A DNA stretch of 64,000 nt from Microbacterium natoriense (GTDB lineage Bacteria > Actinomycetota > Actinomycetes > Actinomycetales > Microbacteriaceae): contig NZ_JAUSXV010000001.1 of assembly GCF_030816295.1 (NCBI RefSeq), positions 1,736,001 through 1,800,000 on the forward strand, written 5' to 3'. The notes under the pieces were generated by a model that did no database searches, had not been told where the DNA came from, and worked only from the letters and a program-made list of their open reading frames with translations. Made by a program: the position numbers and the translations under genes. Below are positions 44,177-53,920 of the stretch, piece by piece. Every line of letters begins with the position of its first letter. Position 1 is the stretch's first letter.

Positions 44177-44188
44177 CGAAGCGCTTCG
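44177..44188. promoter_or_regulatory. LacI-type operator upstream of the lacI-family gene
   Basis: CGAAGCGCTTCG is a perfect 12-nt palindrome with central CG, 34 nt before the regulator's start. This suggests autoregulation, with the same regulator acting at 43082. Confidence 0.7.
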
Positions 44189-44315
44189 CCTGCGCCTCTT
44201 CAGTGATGATAGATCGACGGCGACGCCGAGCGCAAGGCTTTTGTGGTCCATTCCAACAAATCACCGGGCGGGCGGCGTGCAACTGCCGAGGGTGGACCAG
44301 CGGAGAGGGCGACGA

Positions 44316-44344
44316 GGTCTCGATGGGGGAGGGGATTCGAGACC
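44316..44344 (-). terminator. Terminator-like hairpin after the GNAT gene
   Basis: GGTCTCGA (44316-44323) and TCGAGACC (44337-44344) form an 8-bp stem 12 nt beyond the GNAT stop on the minus strand. Confidence 0.5.
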
Positions 44345-44355
44345 CCGCCGCCGGT

Positions 44356-44814
44356 CTAGGAAGAGACTCGGATCTCGGCGATGACTTCGCCGTAGGCGGT
44401 CTCGCCGACAGGCGTGAATCCCACGCGGCGGAAGAAGTTCTCGGGGCCGCCATCGCCGGCCTCGTAGATGACGTTGACGTGCTCGACGCCGCGTTCGTGC
44501 GCCTCGGCGATGAGAGCCTCGACCGCGAAACGGCCCACGCCACGACCCTGGTCGTCGGCATCGACGTTGATGCGCCACAGCACGGAGCGGAAGTGCTCCT
44601 CCGGCGCCTCGGGGTCGAAGTTCGCGCTCACGAAGCCGACCACCTCATTGCGATCGAGGATGACGCGCTGCCACGAGGTCTTCGGGTTCACCACGGTCGC
44701 GGCGATGCCATACGACACGGGAGCGAGGAACTGTTCCTGCCCGGGCTTGAGCGACAGGTTGTTCACGGCGACGATCGTCGCGGCGGAGAGTTCGACCAAG
44801 CGCAGTTCGGACAT
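44356..44814 (-). CDS. GNAT family N-acetyltransferase
   Basis: A 152-residue acyl-CoA-dependent acetyltransferase with the GNAT fold. The acetyl-CoA binding loop is [20 protein letters not shown] (Q/RxxGxG/A type), preceded by beta-strand 4 SVLWRINVD and followed by [21 protein letters not shown]. The [15 protein letters not shown] end is like BltD/diamine acetyltransferases, so a polyamine or other small amine is a possible acceptor. The assignment is to family only. A TAGCCT box is 6 nt before the ATG. Confidence 0.9.
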   Translation of the reverse strand: MSELRLVELSAATIVAVNNLSLKPGQEQFLAPVSYGIAATVVNPKTSWQRVILDRNEVVGFVSANFDPEAPEEHFRSVLWRINVDADDQGRGVGRFAVEALIAEAHERGVEHVNVIYEAGDGGPENFFRRVGFTPVGETAYGEVIAEIRVSS

Positions 44815-44820
44815 GATCCC

Positions 44821-44826
44821 AGGCTA
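44821..44826 (-). promoter_or_regulatory. -10 box (TAGCCT) of the GNAT gene, leaderless type
   Basis: TAGCCT on the minus strand is followed by exactly 6 nt and the ATG at 44814. Confidence 0.55.
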
Positions 44827-44930
44827 ACCCCTTGCGAGCACCTGCACACGCAGCAGCGACATAATTCGCGGGGGCGATGCCGGGGACCGCGACGGGGCTC
44901 GCCGGCCCAGCGGGGGTCGAGCCGCTCAGG

Positions 44931-44946
44931 TATCTTGGTATCGAGA
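44931..44946. promoter_or_regulatory. icd promoter -10 (TATCTT) overlapping the palindrome shared with sucC
   Basis: TATCTT (44931-44936) is the likely -10 box. TCTTGGTATCGAGA (44933-44946) overlaps it and matches 11 of 14 positions of the palindrome before sucC. A repressor bound here would block RNA polymerase directly. Confidence 0.5.
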
Positions 44947-44976
44947 CAAATCACCCCGCGAACGGAGAACCTCCCG

Positions 44977-47196
<2,220 letters not shown>

Positions 47197-47208
47197 TCTG
47201 ATGTGACG

Positions 47209-47241
47209 AAGGGACCGGATGCCGACGGCATCCGGTCCCTT
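47209..47241 (+). terminator. Terminator after icd, built from an inverted GGATGC pair
   Basis: A perfect 15-bp stem (47209-47223 with 47227-47241) has a GAC loop and CCGGATGCC/GGCATCCGG arms, followed by TT. It begins 13 nt after the icd stop. Confidence 0.92.
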
Positions 47242-47275
47242 TTCCGTGCGTCCGGTTGTACGGGGTCTGGGTAGA

Positions 47276-47320
47276 CGCCGAAGGCGCCCGCCGGCACGAG
47301 GTCGGCGGGCGCCTTCGGCG
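47276..47320 (-). terminator. Terminator after the L,D-transpeptidase gene
   Basis: A perfect 18-bp stem (47276-47293 with 47303-47320, 9-nt loop) lies 10 nt beyond the stop at 47331 on the minus strand. Confidence 0.9.
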
Positions 47321-47330
47321 AATCCGTGGA

Positions 47331-48830
47331 TCAGTAGTGGACGGAGACCTCGACGCCGTCCGGCGCCCAGTCGTAGACCCACTTCGCGGCCGAGATCGGC
47401 ATGTTCACGCAACCGTGGCTCATGACATGACCGAAGTTGCTGTGCCAGTACGTGCCGTGGAAGGCCTGGTCGCCGTTGAAGTACGTCACCCACGGGACGT
47501 CCTTGGTGATGTAGTCGGCGCCCTTCATGTCCTGGATGCGCACGTGCGCGCGGATCGTGAAGTTGCCCGTCTGGGTCGCGTGGCCGGCGGCACCGGACGA
47601 GATCTTCCACGAGTTGACCAACTGGCCGTTCTCGTAGAAGCTCGCGGTCTGAGTGCTGAGGTTCACATCGGCGGTGCGGACGAGGTTGACCGATGCGAAC
47701 GGCGTCTCCGTCACGGTGATGTCGTAGATGCCGTCGCCGTTCTCGAGCTGGGCGGCGAAGTCCTCGGCGATGTTCGACGTGTCGCCGATCGTCCGCCCGT
47801 TGACGCCCTCGGTCTCGGCGCGGAGAACCTTGCCGGAGGAGTTGACGACGTTCGCCGCGTTCACCGGTGCGCGGTCCACCAGGGCGGGCAGGGTATCGAC
47901 CGTGGCCTGGATCGCGGCCTGGTCGGCGACGATGCCGAGCTCGCCGTCGGTGTCGACGACCGTGAGCCAACCCGCGGCCGTGGCGGCATCGACGGGCACG
48001 GTGCGCTCGTCGCCGATGTAGAAGCCGATGCTGCCGAGCATCGTGTTGAGCGAGGTCGCTACGGTCGTGGCGTCTTCGTCGGAGACCGAGGCGATGGCCG
48101 GACTCGGGTCCCCTGAGAACTCGAGGCTCTTGCCGCCGTCGGCGATGGTCTCGGTGATCGCGTCGGTCAGCTCGGCGACGTTGATCGCTGTGCCGGTCTC
48201 CGAGGGGACGACGACATAGGCGCCGGTCGCCGCGTCGAAGGTGACGGCGGCATCGACGGGGTCGTCGAAGCTTGTGGGAACGGCGTCACGCAATGCCTCA
48301 TCGGCCTTCGCCGGGTCGAGCGTGATGCCACCGGGCAGGGCTGTTCCCCATGCGCTGACGTTCCACATCGGGTTCGAGGCGAAGGCCTCATCAGCCAGGG
48401 CGCGCGAGTCGATCGAGGCGCCGAGATCGGCACCGGTCAGCACGACGTCGTCGCCGGCGCCCGTGAGTGTGACCGTGGTCCCTGCGAGGTGGTTGCTGAT
48501 GGCGTCGGCTGCGGCACCGGGAGTCATCCAGCCGACCGGGACGCCCGCGACAGTGGTTCCCGGTGCGATGAGTACCATCGAGGCGGCACCCGCGCCGAGC
48601 GCGATGACGCCGAGACCCAGGCCGATCCACAGTCCCAATCGCTTCTTCTTGGGTGCGGGCTCGATGGGGGCCCACGCCAGGGGCTGCTCGCCGTCGACCG
48701 GCGGCATCGCCGCGGTGTCGGCGTCGTTCGCGAGCACAGCAGTCGCGGACGCGTCAGCCGGAGACGACGCCTCAGCGGTCTTCTCGGTCGCAGCGTCCGG
48801 TGCAGAAATCAGATCAGTCACGAACTTCAC
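47331..48830 (-). CDS. L,D-transpeptidase (YkuD) with peptidoglycan-binding domains
   Basis: A 499-residue membrane-anchored cell-wall enzyme forming 3-3 cross-links or attaching proteins to peptidoglycan. A cytoplasmic N terminus of about 67 residues is followed by one TM helix (LGLWIGLGLGVIALGAGAAS, about 68-90). Next come VanW-type peptidoglycan-binding repeats (about 100-335) and a C-terminal YkuD domain (about 370-499). The YkuD catalytic signature is complete: HGTYWHSNFG and MSHGCVNM, with the Cys in SHGC as nucleophile. The start is GTG at 48830; a GTG three codons later has better ribosome-binding-site spacing and may be the true start. Confidence 0.93.
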   Translation of the reverse strand: MKFVTDLISAPDAATEKTAEASSPADASATAVLANDADTAAMPPVDGEQPLAWAPIEPAPKKKRLGLWIGLGLGVIALGAGAASMVLIAPGTTVAGVPVGWMTPGAAADAISNHLAGTTVTLTGAGDDVVLTGADLGASIDSRALADEAFASNPMWNVSAWGTALPGGITLDPAKADEALRDAVPTSFDDPVDAAVTFDAATGAYVVVPSETGTAINVAELTDAITETIADGGKSLEFSGDPSPAIASVSDEDATTVATSLNTMLGSIGFYIGDERTVPVDAATAAGWLTVVDTDGELGIVADQAAIQATVDTLPALVDRAPVNAANVVNSSGKVLRAETEGVNGRTIGDTSNIAEDFAAQLENGDGIYDITVTETPFASVNLVRTADVNLSTQTASFYENGQLVNSWKISSGAAGHATQTGNFTIRAHVRIQDMKGADYITKDVPWVTYFNGDQAFHGTYWHSNFGHVMSHGCVNMPISAAKWVYDWAPDGVEVSVHY

Positions 48831-48925
48831 CCCCCGGCGATCAACGTGTTTGGTATATCAATCGTACGCGATAGCAGGTAACGAGGAGGCAACGGAGTGA
48901 AGTTGCCCCGCGCGTCGGCCCCGGC

Positions 48926-49330
48926 TCAGTCGACGACGGCGATGCCGTCGATCTCGACGAGCATCTCCTCACGGGGCAGACCCGTGAACACGGTCGTACG
49001 CGAAGGCAGGACTCCGCTGGGGGTGTGGGCGGTCACGAAGGCGCCGTAAGCCTCGTTCATGGTCGCGAAATCCTCGCGCGCCGTCAGATACACGCGCAGC
49101 ATGACGACGTCATCGAAGGTGGCCCCCGATGCTTCGACGATCGCCTTGACGTTCTCGAGCGTTCTGATGGTCTGGGCGGCGACATCTCCGATGTGCAGAT
49201 ACTCGCCGGTCACCGGGTCGACCGGACCCTGGCCGGAGACCTGCACGAACGGCCCCTTGCGCACGCCCTGCGAGAAGGTGTGGGCCGGAGCGGGGGCGGC
49301 GTCGGTCGATACGCGGGTCTTCACAGTCAT
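48926..49330 (-). CDS. RidA family reactive intermediate deaminase
   Basis: A 134-residue YjgF/YER057c/UK114-family protein, a trimeric enzyme that hydrolyses reactive enamine/imine intermediates from PLP enzymes or, in some subgroups, other substrates. The C-terminal GVLPSRTTVFTGLPREEMLVEID contains the conserved substrate-site Arg and the E-M-x-V-E-I-D signature. The ATG at 49330 has a TAGGCT box 6 nt upstream. It is divergent from the deacylase-GH20 fusion. The candidate ROK operator at 49351 overlaps its -35 region, so the pair may be coregulated. Confidence 0.9.
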   Translation of the reverse strand: MTVKTRVSTDAAPAPAHTFSQGVRKGPFVQVSGQGPVDPVTGEYLHIGDVAAQTIRTLENVKAIVEASGATFDDVVMLRVYLTAREDFATMNEAYGAFVTAHTPSGVLPSRTTVFTGLPREEMLVEIDGIAVVD

Positions 49331-49336
49331 GCGGCA

Positions 49337-49342
49337 AGCCTA
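49337..49342 (-). promoter_or_regulatory. -10 box (TAGGCT) of the RidA gene, leaderless type
   Basis: TAGGCT on the minus strand is followed by exactly 6 nt and the ATG at 49330. Confidence 0.55.
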
Positions 49343-49350
49343 GTAGCGTT

Positions 49351-49368
49351 GTTAGGTGCCTGTACTAA
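49351..49368. promoter_or_regulatory. Candidate ROK operator in the RidA / deacylase-GH20 divergent region
   Basis: GTTAG...TACTAA over 18 nt has the same GTT-N-G and TACTAA blocks at identical spacing as the site overlapping the ROK regulator's start (52710-52727). It contains a TTAG/CTAA inverted pair. Confidence 0.5.
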
Positions 49369-49411
49369 TTGCGGATGCCGCAGATTCCCTCGACACGCGG
49401 GCGGTGCGCTC

Positions 49412-52400
49412 GTGCGACTGAGCTCGGAGAAGCCCGTCCGGGTGTACCGCGGAGCGACGGTCGTCGACGGCACGGGAGCCGAGAGGTTCGTCGCCGACGT
49501 GGCCGTCGAAGGCGCGCGGATCGTCGCCGTCCTGCGTGCGGCGGATCGCACCGAGCTCGAACTTCCCGCCGCAGCGGCGGAGATCGATGCGGCAGGGCTC
49601 GTGCTGGCCCCCGGATTCATCGACATGCACGCCCACAGCGAGCTCGCCGTCCTCACCGGTGCTGCACATGACGCGAAGATCATGCAGGGCGTCACGACCG
49701 AGGTCCTCGGCCAGGACGGCCTCGGCTACGCACCGCTCGATGACGCTTCGGCATCCGTGATCCCCGCTCAGATCGCGGGCTGGAACGGCACGCCCGCCGA
49801 TGTTCCGTGGCGCACGATGGACGACCTCCTGGCGGCCGTCGATGCGGCGACGGTCGCGAACGCGGCTCTGCTCGTGCCTCAGGGGAACCTGCGGATGATG
49901 GCGGTCGGTCACGAGAACCGTGCGGCGACTCCCGCCGAGATGGCCGAGATGTGCGAGTCGCTCGGGGCCGCCCTCGACGCCGGCGCGTTCGGGATGTCGA
50001 GCGGTCTCACCTACACGCCCGGAATGTACGCCGACACGGCCGAACCGGAAGCGCTCTGCCGGATCGTCGCGGAGCGCGGCGGGTACTGGGCTCCGCACAC
50101 GCGCGGTTACGGAGGGGCAGCCCTCGACGCGTATCGCGAGGCGATCGAGATCGGACGGCGCACCGGGTGCGCCGTGCACCTCACGCACGCGACCATGAAC
50201 TTCGCCCCGAACCGTGGCCGCGCCGCTGAACTGCTCGCGCTCGTCGATGAGGCGCTCGCCGCCGGTGTCGACGTCTCGCTCGACAGCTATCCCTACCTGC
50301 CGGGCGCCACCACGCTCGCCGCGCTCCTGCCCTCGCGGCTCGCGGAGACGGGAGATCTGATCGCGGCGATCTCGGCGCTCGATGCCGAAGGACGCGAGGG
50401 TGTGCGCATCGAGCTCGAGGAGCGCGGCTGCGACGGCTTCCACGGCGAGAAGGCCGACTGGAGTGCGATCCAGATCTCCGGGGTCGCGAACCCGCAGCTC
50501 GAGGGTCTGGTCGGTAGAACGATCGCCGACATCGCAGCCGACACAGGTCGCCGCGCGGTCGACCTGGTGCTCGACACGATCGTCGCGGATGCGGCGGCCA
50601 CCGGCGTCCTCATGCACATCGGCCACGAGGAGAACGTTCGGGCGATCATGAGGCATCCGCGGCACAGCGGCGGGAGCGACGGCATCCTGGTCGGCACGCG
50701 CCCGCACCCGCGCGGCCGGGGGACCTTCGCGCGCTACCTCGGCCACTACTCCCGTGATCTCGGCATCCTGTCCCTGGAAGAGGCCGTGCGTCATCTGTCG
50801 GCCAACCCGGCGGCGCGCCTGGGACTGGATCTCGGCGATGCTCCCCGCGGGGTGATCAGGGAGGGGGCGACCGCCGATCTCGTGCTGTTCGACCCGGAGA
50901 CGGTCGCGGCGGGCGCCACGTTCGAGTCGCCCTTCGAGCGGCCGATCGGCATCGTGGAGGTTCTCGTCTCGGGTGTGCCCGTCGTGGCAGGCGGAATGGT
51001 CACGGGCTCCACGCCGGGCGCCGCATTGCGCAAGCCGCCGCCTGCTCACCGCGCGGTCGTTCCGCATGTTCGAAGCGAGATCGACCCGGGCGCCGAGCCG
51101 TTCCTCTGGCGGGCGTCGACCCCGGTCATCGGCGAGGGCGAGGCCTTCGGCCGGCTGTCCGACGGCCGCGCGGATCCCGCGCTGCCGCCCATCCGTCTCA
51201 CGGTCGACGAGTCGCTGGCCGCAGAAGCGCGTGCCGCGGGGCGCGTCGGCGACGAGGCGTTCCGGGTGACCGTCGCAGCGTCTGGCATCGAGGTGCGAGG
51301 GGCGAGCGCCGCGGGCGTGTTCCGAGGCGCCACCGTTCTTCGTCAGCTCAGGGTGCCCGGGGCGGTGGAGTCCCGAGTCCCCGCCGGCACGTGGGCGGGG
51401 GCACCGGCGTACGCCTGGCGAGGGGTGATGCTCGACGTCGCACGGCACTTCCACCCGGCCGATGACCTGCGCCGGCTCGTCGATCTTCTCGCCGACCACC
51501 AGCTGAACGTTCTGCATCTGCATCTCACCGACGATCAGGGCTGGAGATTCGAGGTCCCCGGCTATCCGCGGCTCACCGAGATCGGCTCCCGACGGTCGGC
51601 GACGCAGCTCGGTCACGGCCCTCTCTCGACCGTCGAGCCGGGGGTGCACGAGGGCTTCTACACCGCTGCAGAGCTGCGCGAGCTGGTCGCCTACGCGAGA
51701 GCCCGCTTCGTGACGATCGTGCCGGAGGTCGAGCTGCCGGGGCACGTGCAGGCGGCACTGGCCGCGTACCCCGAGCTCGGAAACGTCGATGTCGGCGAGG
51801 CGCCGGAGGGGCCGTGGGAGCGCTTCGGGGTGAACCCGCGCACCTTGGCGCCCACCGAGGCGTCGCTCGCCTTCGGCTGCGCCGCGATCGACGCCCTGGT
51901 CGAGATCTTCGACTCTCCGTGGATCGGAATCGGCGGGGATGAGGTGCCCGTGACGGAATGGGCTCTGAGCGCCGCCGCGGGCGAACGCATGCGTGCTCTC
52001 GGTCTCGCGACGGCGCGAGACGTGCAGCCGTGGTTCACGAGGAAGTTCGTCGAGCGGGTGCGCAGCCATGGGCGCACGGCGCTCGCCTGGGACGAGGTGC
52101 TCGAGGGAGACGTGCCCGACGGCGTCGAGATCCTCGCGTGGAGGGGGCCGGTCGCGATGCGCGAGGCGCTGCGGCGGGGCATCCCGGTGATCGCCTGCCC
52201 CGATCTCGAGGCGTACCTGGACTACCCCCAGTCGGATTCCGAGGAGGAGCCGATCAGGGTGGGGCCACCGCTGACGATCGAACGCGCCTATTCTCTGCGC
52301 GTCGAGCCCGGTGCGCTGGGAGGCCAGGCGAACGTCTGGACGGAGCATCTGCCCACACGCGACCGGGTGGATTTCGCGATGTTCCCTCGGCTCGCGGCGA

Positions 52401-52657
52401 TCGCCGAGCGGCTCTGGGACGGGGGAGGCCCCGGCGTGGTCGCGGATCTGCTGCGCCGCCTTCCGACGCATCTTCGTCGGCTGGCCGAGGCCGGCGTGCG
52501 ATATCGTCCTCTCGACGGTCCTGCCCCCGCGCAGCGGAGGCCGGGGATCCCCGGCAAGCCGCTCACGATCGAGCAGCGCGAGGAGATCGTGGCCGGCCTC
52601 GTCGAACATCTTCTCCGGCGGTCGGATGCCGGGGTCGTGGCGTCGCAGGTAAGATAA
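49412..52657 (+). CDS. Fusion: N-acyl-D-amino-acid deacylase-like amidohydrolase + GH20 beta-N-acetylhexosaminidase
   Basis: A single uninterrupted 1081-residue frame encodes two enzymes. Residues 1-540 form an amidohydrolase of the D-aminoacylase family. Metal ligands are in GFIDMHAHSEL (His73, His75), with HLTHATM, MHIGHEENV and SDGILVGTRPHPRGRGTF. The usual metal-ligand Cys (N-C-G) is replaced by LGQDGLG. Residues about 590-1070 form a GH20 hexosaminidase: AWRGVMLDVARHFHP, LHLHLTDDQGWRFEVPGYPR and catalytic Asp843-Glu844 in GIGGDEVP. The GTG at 49412 is the best start, but its ribosome binding site is weak. It is followed by the ROK regulator, ROK kinase and nagB. No signal peptide is seen. 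Confidence 0.88.
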   Translation: MRLSSEKPVRVYRGATVVDGTGAERFVADVAVEGARIVAVLRAADRTELELPAAAAEIDAAGLVLAPGFIDMHAHSELAVLTGAAHDAKIMQGVTTEVLGQDGLGYAPLDDASASVIPAQIAGWNGTPADVPWRTMDDLLAAVDAATVANAALLVPQGNLRMMAVGHENRAATPAEMAEMCESLGAALDAGAFGMSSGLTYTPGMYADTAEPEALCRIVAERGGYWAPHTRGYGGAALDAYREAIEIGRRTGCAVHLTHATMNFAPNRGRAAELLALVDEALAAGVDVSLDSYPYLPGATTLAALLPSRLAETGDLIAAISALDAEGREGVRIELEERGCDGFHGEKADWSAIQISGVANPQLEGLVGRTIADIAADTGRRAVDLVLDTIVADAAATGVLMHIGHEENVRAIMRHPRHSGGSDGILVGTRPHPRGRGTFARYLGHYSRDLGILSLEEAVRHLSANPAARLGLDLGDAPRGVIREGATADLVLFDPETVAAGATFESPFERPIGIVEVLVSGVPVVAGGMVTGSTPGAALRKPPPAHRAVVPHVRSEIDPGAEPFLWRASTPVIGEGEAFGRLSDGRADPALPPIRLTVDESLAAEARAAGRVGDEAFRVTVAASGIEVRGASAAGVFRGATVLRQLRVPGAVESRVPAGTWAGAPAYAWRGVMLDVARHFHPADDLRRLVDLLADHQLNVLHLHLTDDQGWRFEVPGYPRLTEIGSRRSATQLGHGPLSTVEPGVHEGFYTAAELRELVAYARARFVTIVPEVELPGHVQAALAAYPELGNVDVGEAPEGPWERFGVNPRTLAPTEASLAFGCAAIDALVEIFDSPWIGIGGDEVPVTEWALSAAAGERMRALGLATARDVQPWFTRKFVERVRSHGRTALAWDEVLEGDVPDGVEILAWRGPVAMREALRRGIPVIACPDLEAYLDYPQSDSEEEPIRVGPPLTIERAYSLRVEPGALGGQANVWTEHLPTRDRVDFAMFPRLAAIAERLWDGGGPGVVADLLRRLPTHLRRLAEAGVRYRPLDGPAPAQRRPGIPGKPLTIEQREEIVAGLVEHLLRRSDAGVVASQVR

Positions 52658-52706
52658 CGTTTCGGTAACCCTGACCCTCCGTCTCCGCGCGGAGGGTTGC
52701 ATTAAT

Positions 52707-52731
52707 TTTGTTCGTAAGGTCTACTAACAAA
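52707..52731. promoter_or_regulatory. Candidate ROK operator overlapping the promoter and start of the ROK regulator gene
   Basis: A 25-nt palindrome, TTTGTT-N13-AACAAA with additional inner pairs (9 of 12 pairs match), ends 1 nt before the ATG at 52733. A TAAGGT -10-like box (52715-52720) is inside it. Binding would silence the regulator's own gene. Its GTT-N-G and TACTAA blocks recur at 49351-49368. Confidence 0.6.
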
Positions 52732-52732
52732 C

Positions 52733-53920
52733 ATGTCCGCATCGGATGGAACGCGTACCGCATCGTCGCCAGATTACGCCGGGGCGAACACGCACGCCTT
52801 CGGGCCCGGACGTCATCTGCGTTCGCGCGCCAAGGTGCTCCCAGAGCACGCACGCGGGCACAACCGCGCGCTGGTTCTGCAGACCCTGTACCACGCCGGT
52901 GCGATGAGCCGAGCCGACCTCTCACGCGAGACCGGTCTCACGCGAGTGACCATCTCGGATCTCGTCGCCGAGTTCATCGCCGACGGCATCGTCGTCGAGA
53001 TGGGAGTACGCGAGACGGTCGGCCCCGGCAAGCCGCCGATCCTCATCGACATCGACCGCGTCGGCCACCAGATCGTGGGCATCGACCTGTCCGGACCCCG
53101 TGACTTCGTCGGCGCGGTTCTGAGCCTCGACGGGGAGGTGCTCGAACGGCGCGAGGTGCCGAGACCCGACACAGCCGACGGCGACGCCGTCTACGCCGCG
53201 ACGCTCGAGCTCGCGCGAACGCTCGTCGGCTCGGCGACTCAGCCGGTGCTCGGCGTTGGCCTCGGCACTCCCGGGGTCGTGCGGCCGGACGGCTACGTGA
53301 TCAGCTCGCCGAACCTCGGCTGGAGCAACCTGCCTCTCGAGGCGAAGCTCGCCGTCGATCTCGACCTTCCGGTGCTGGTGCGCAACGACGCCAACGCGGC
53401 CGTGCTCGCCGAGTACACGTTCGGCGAGGCGAAGGCCGACTTCATGCTCATCAAGATCGGACGAGGTGTCGGCGCCGGCCTCATCACCGGCAGCCAGCCG
53501 CTCGTCGGCAGCCGATTCGCTGCAGGTGAGATCGGTCACGTCGTCGTCGGCACCGACGGAGGGCCTCGTTGCGCCTGCGGCAAGGAAGGCTGCCTCGAGG
53601 CCTGGCTGAGCGTCAGCCGTCTGAGCGCCTCGATCGACGCCGCACCCGATTCGCGAGACGAGATCCTCCGCGACGCCGGAACTCGCATGGCCATCGGGAT
53701 CGCACCGATCGTGGCGGCGCTCGACCTGTCCGAGGTCGTGTTGTCAGGGCCGGCGGAGCTGCTCGACGGCATCCTCATCGAGTCGGCCATCGCCACGCTG
53801 CACGCGCGCACCCTGGAAGGGGTCTTCGAAGACGTGCAGATCCGTCTCACGCGACAGAACGACATCGTGCTGCGCGGCGCTGCGGTCATGGTGCTCTCGA
53901 GCCAGCTCGGCGTCTCGTGA
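52733..53920 (+). CDS. ROK family transcriptional regulator (NagC/XylR-like)
   Basis: A 395-residue regulator with an N-terminal winged helix (about 50-110: RADLSRETGLTRVTISDLVA, then EFIADGIVVEMG) and a C-terminal ROK domain. The ROK signature and zinc site are present in GEIGHVVVGTDGGPRCACGK and EGCLEAW, with RNDANAAVLAEYTFG for sugar binding. It probably senses GlcNAc or GlcNAc-6-phosphate and controls the surrounding amino-sugar genes. A 25-nt palindrome lies right before its start. The next gene, a ROK kinase, begins in its stop codon (GTGA overlap). Confidence 0.92.
   Translation: MSASDGTRTASSPDYAGANTHAFGPGRHLRSRAKVLPEHARGHNRALVLQTLYHAGAMSRADLSRETGLTRVTISDLVAEFIADGIVVEMGVRETVGPGKPPILIDIDRVGHQIVGIDLSGPRDFVGAVLSLDGEVLERREVPRPDTADGDAVYAATLELARTLVGSATQPVLGVGLGTPGVVRPDGYVISSPNLGWSNLPLEAKLAVDLDLPVLVRNDANAAVLAEYTFGEAKADFMLIKIGRGVGAGLITGSQPLVGSRFAAGEIGHVVVGTDGGPRCACGKEGCLEAWLSVSRLSASIDAAPDSRDEILRDAGTRMAIGIAPIVAALDLSEVVLSGPAELLDGILIESAIATLHARTLEGVFEDVQIRLTRQNDIVLRGAAVMVLSSQLGVS

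Noticed and set aside
49352..52702. A very long open frame (over 1100 codons) antisense to the deacylase-GH20 fusion
   Set aside because: It mirrors the strong third-position GC bias of the real gene, is rich in Arg/Asp/His, and matches no family. The sense frame has two complete catalytic domains.
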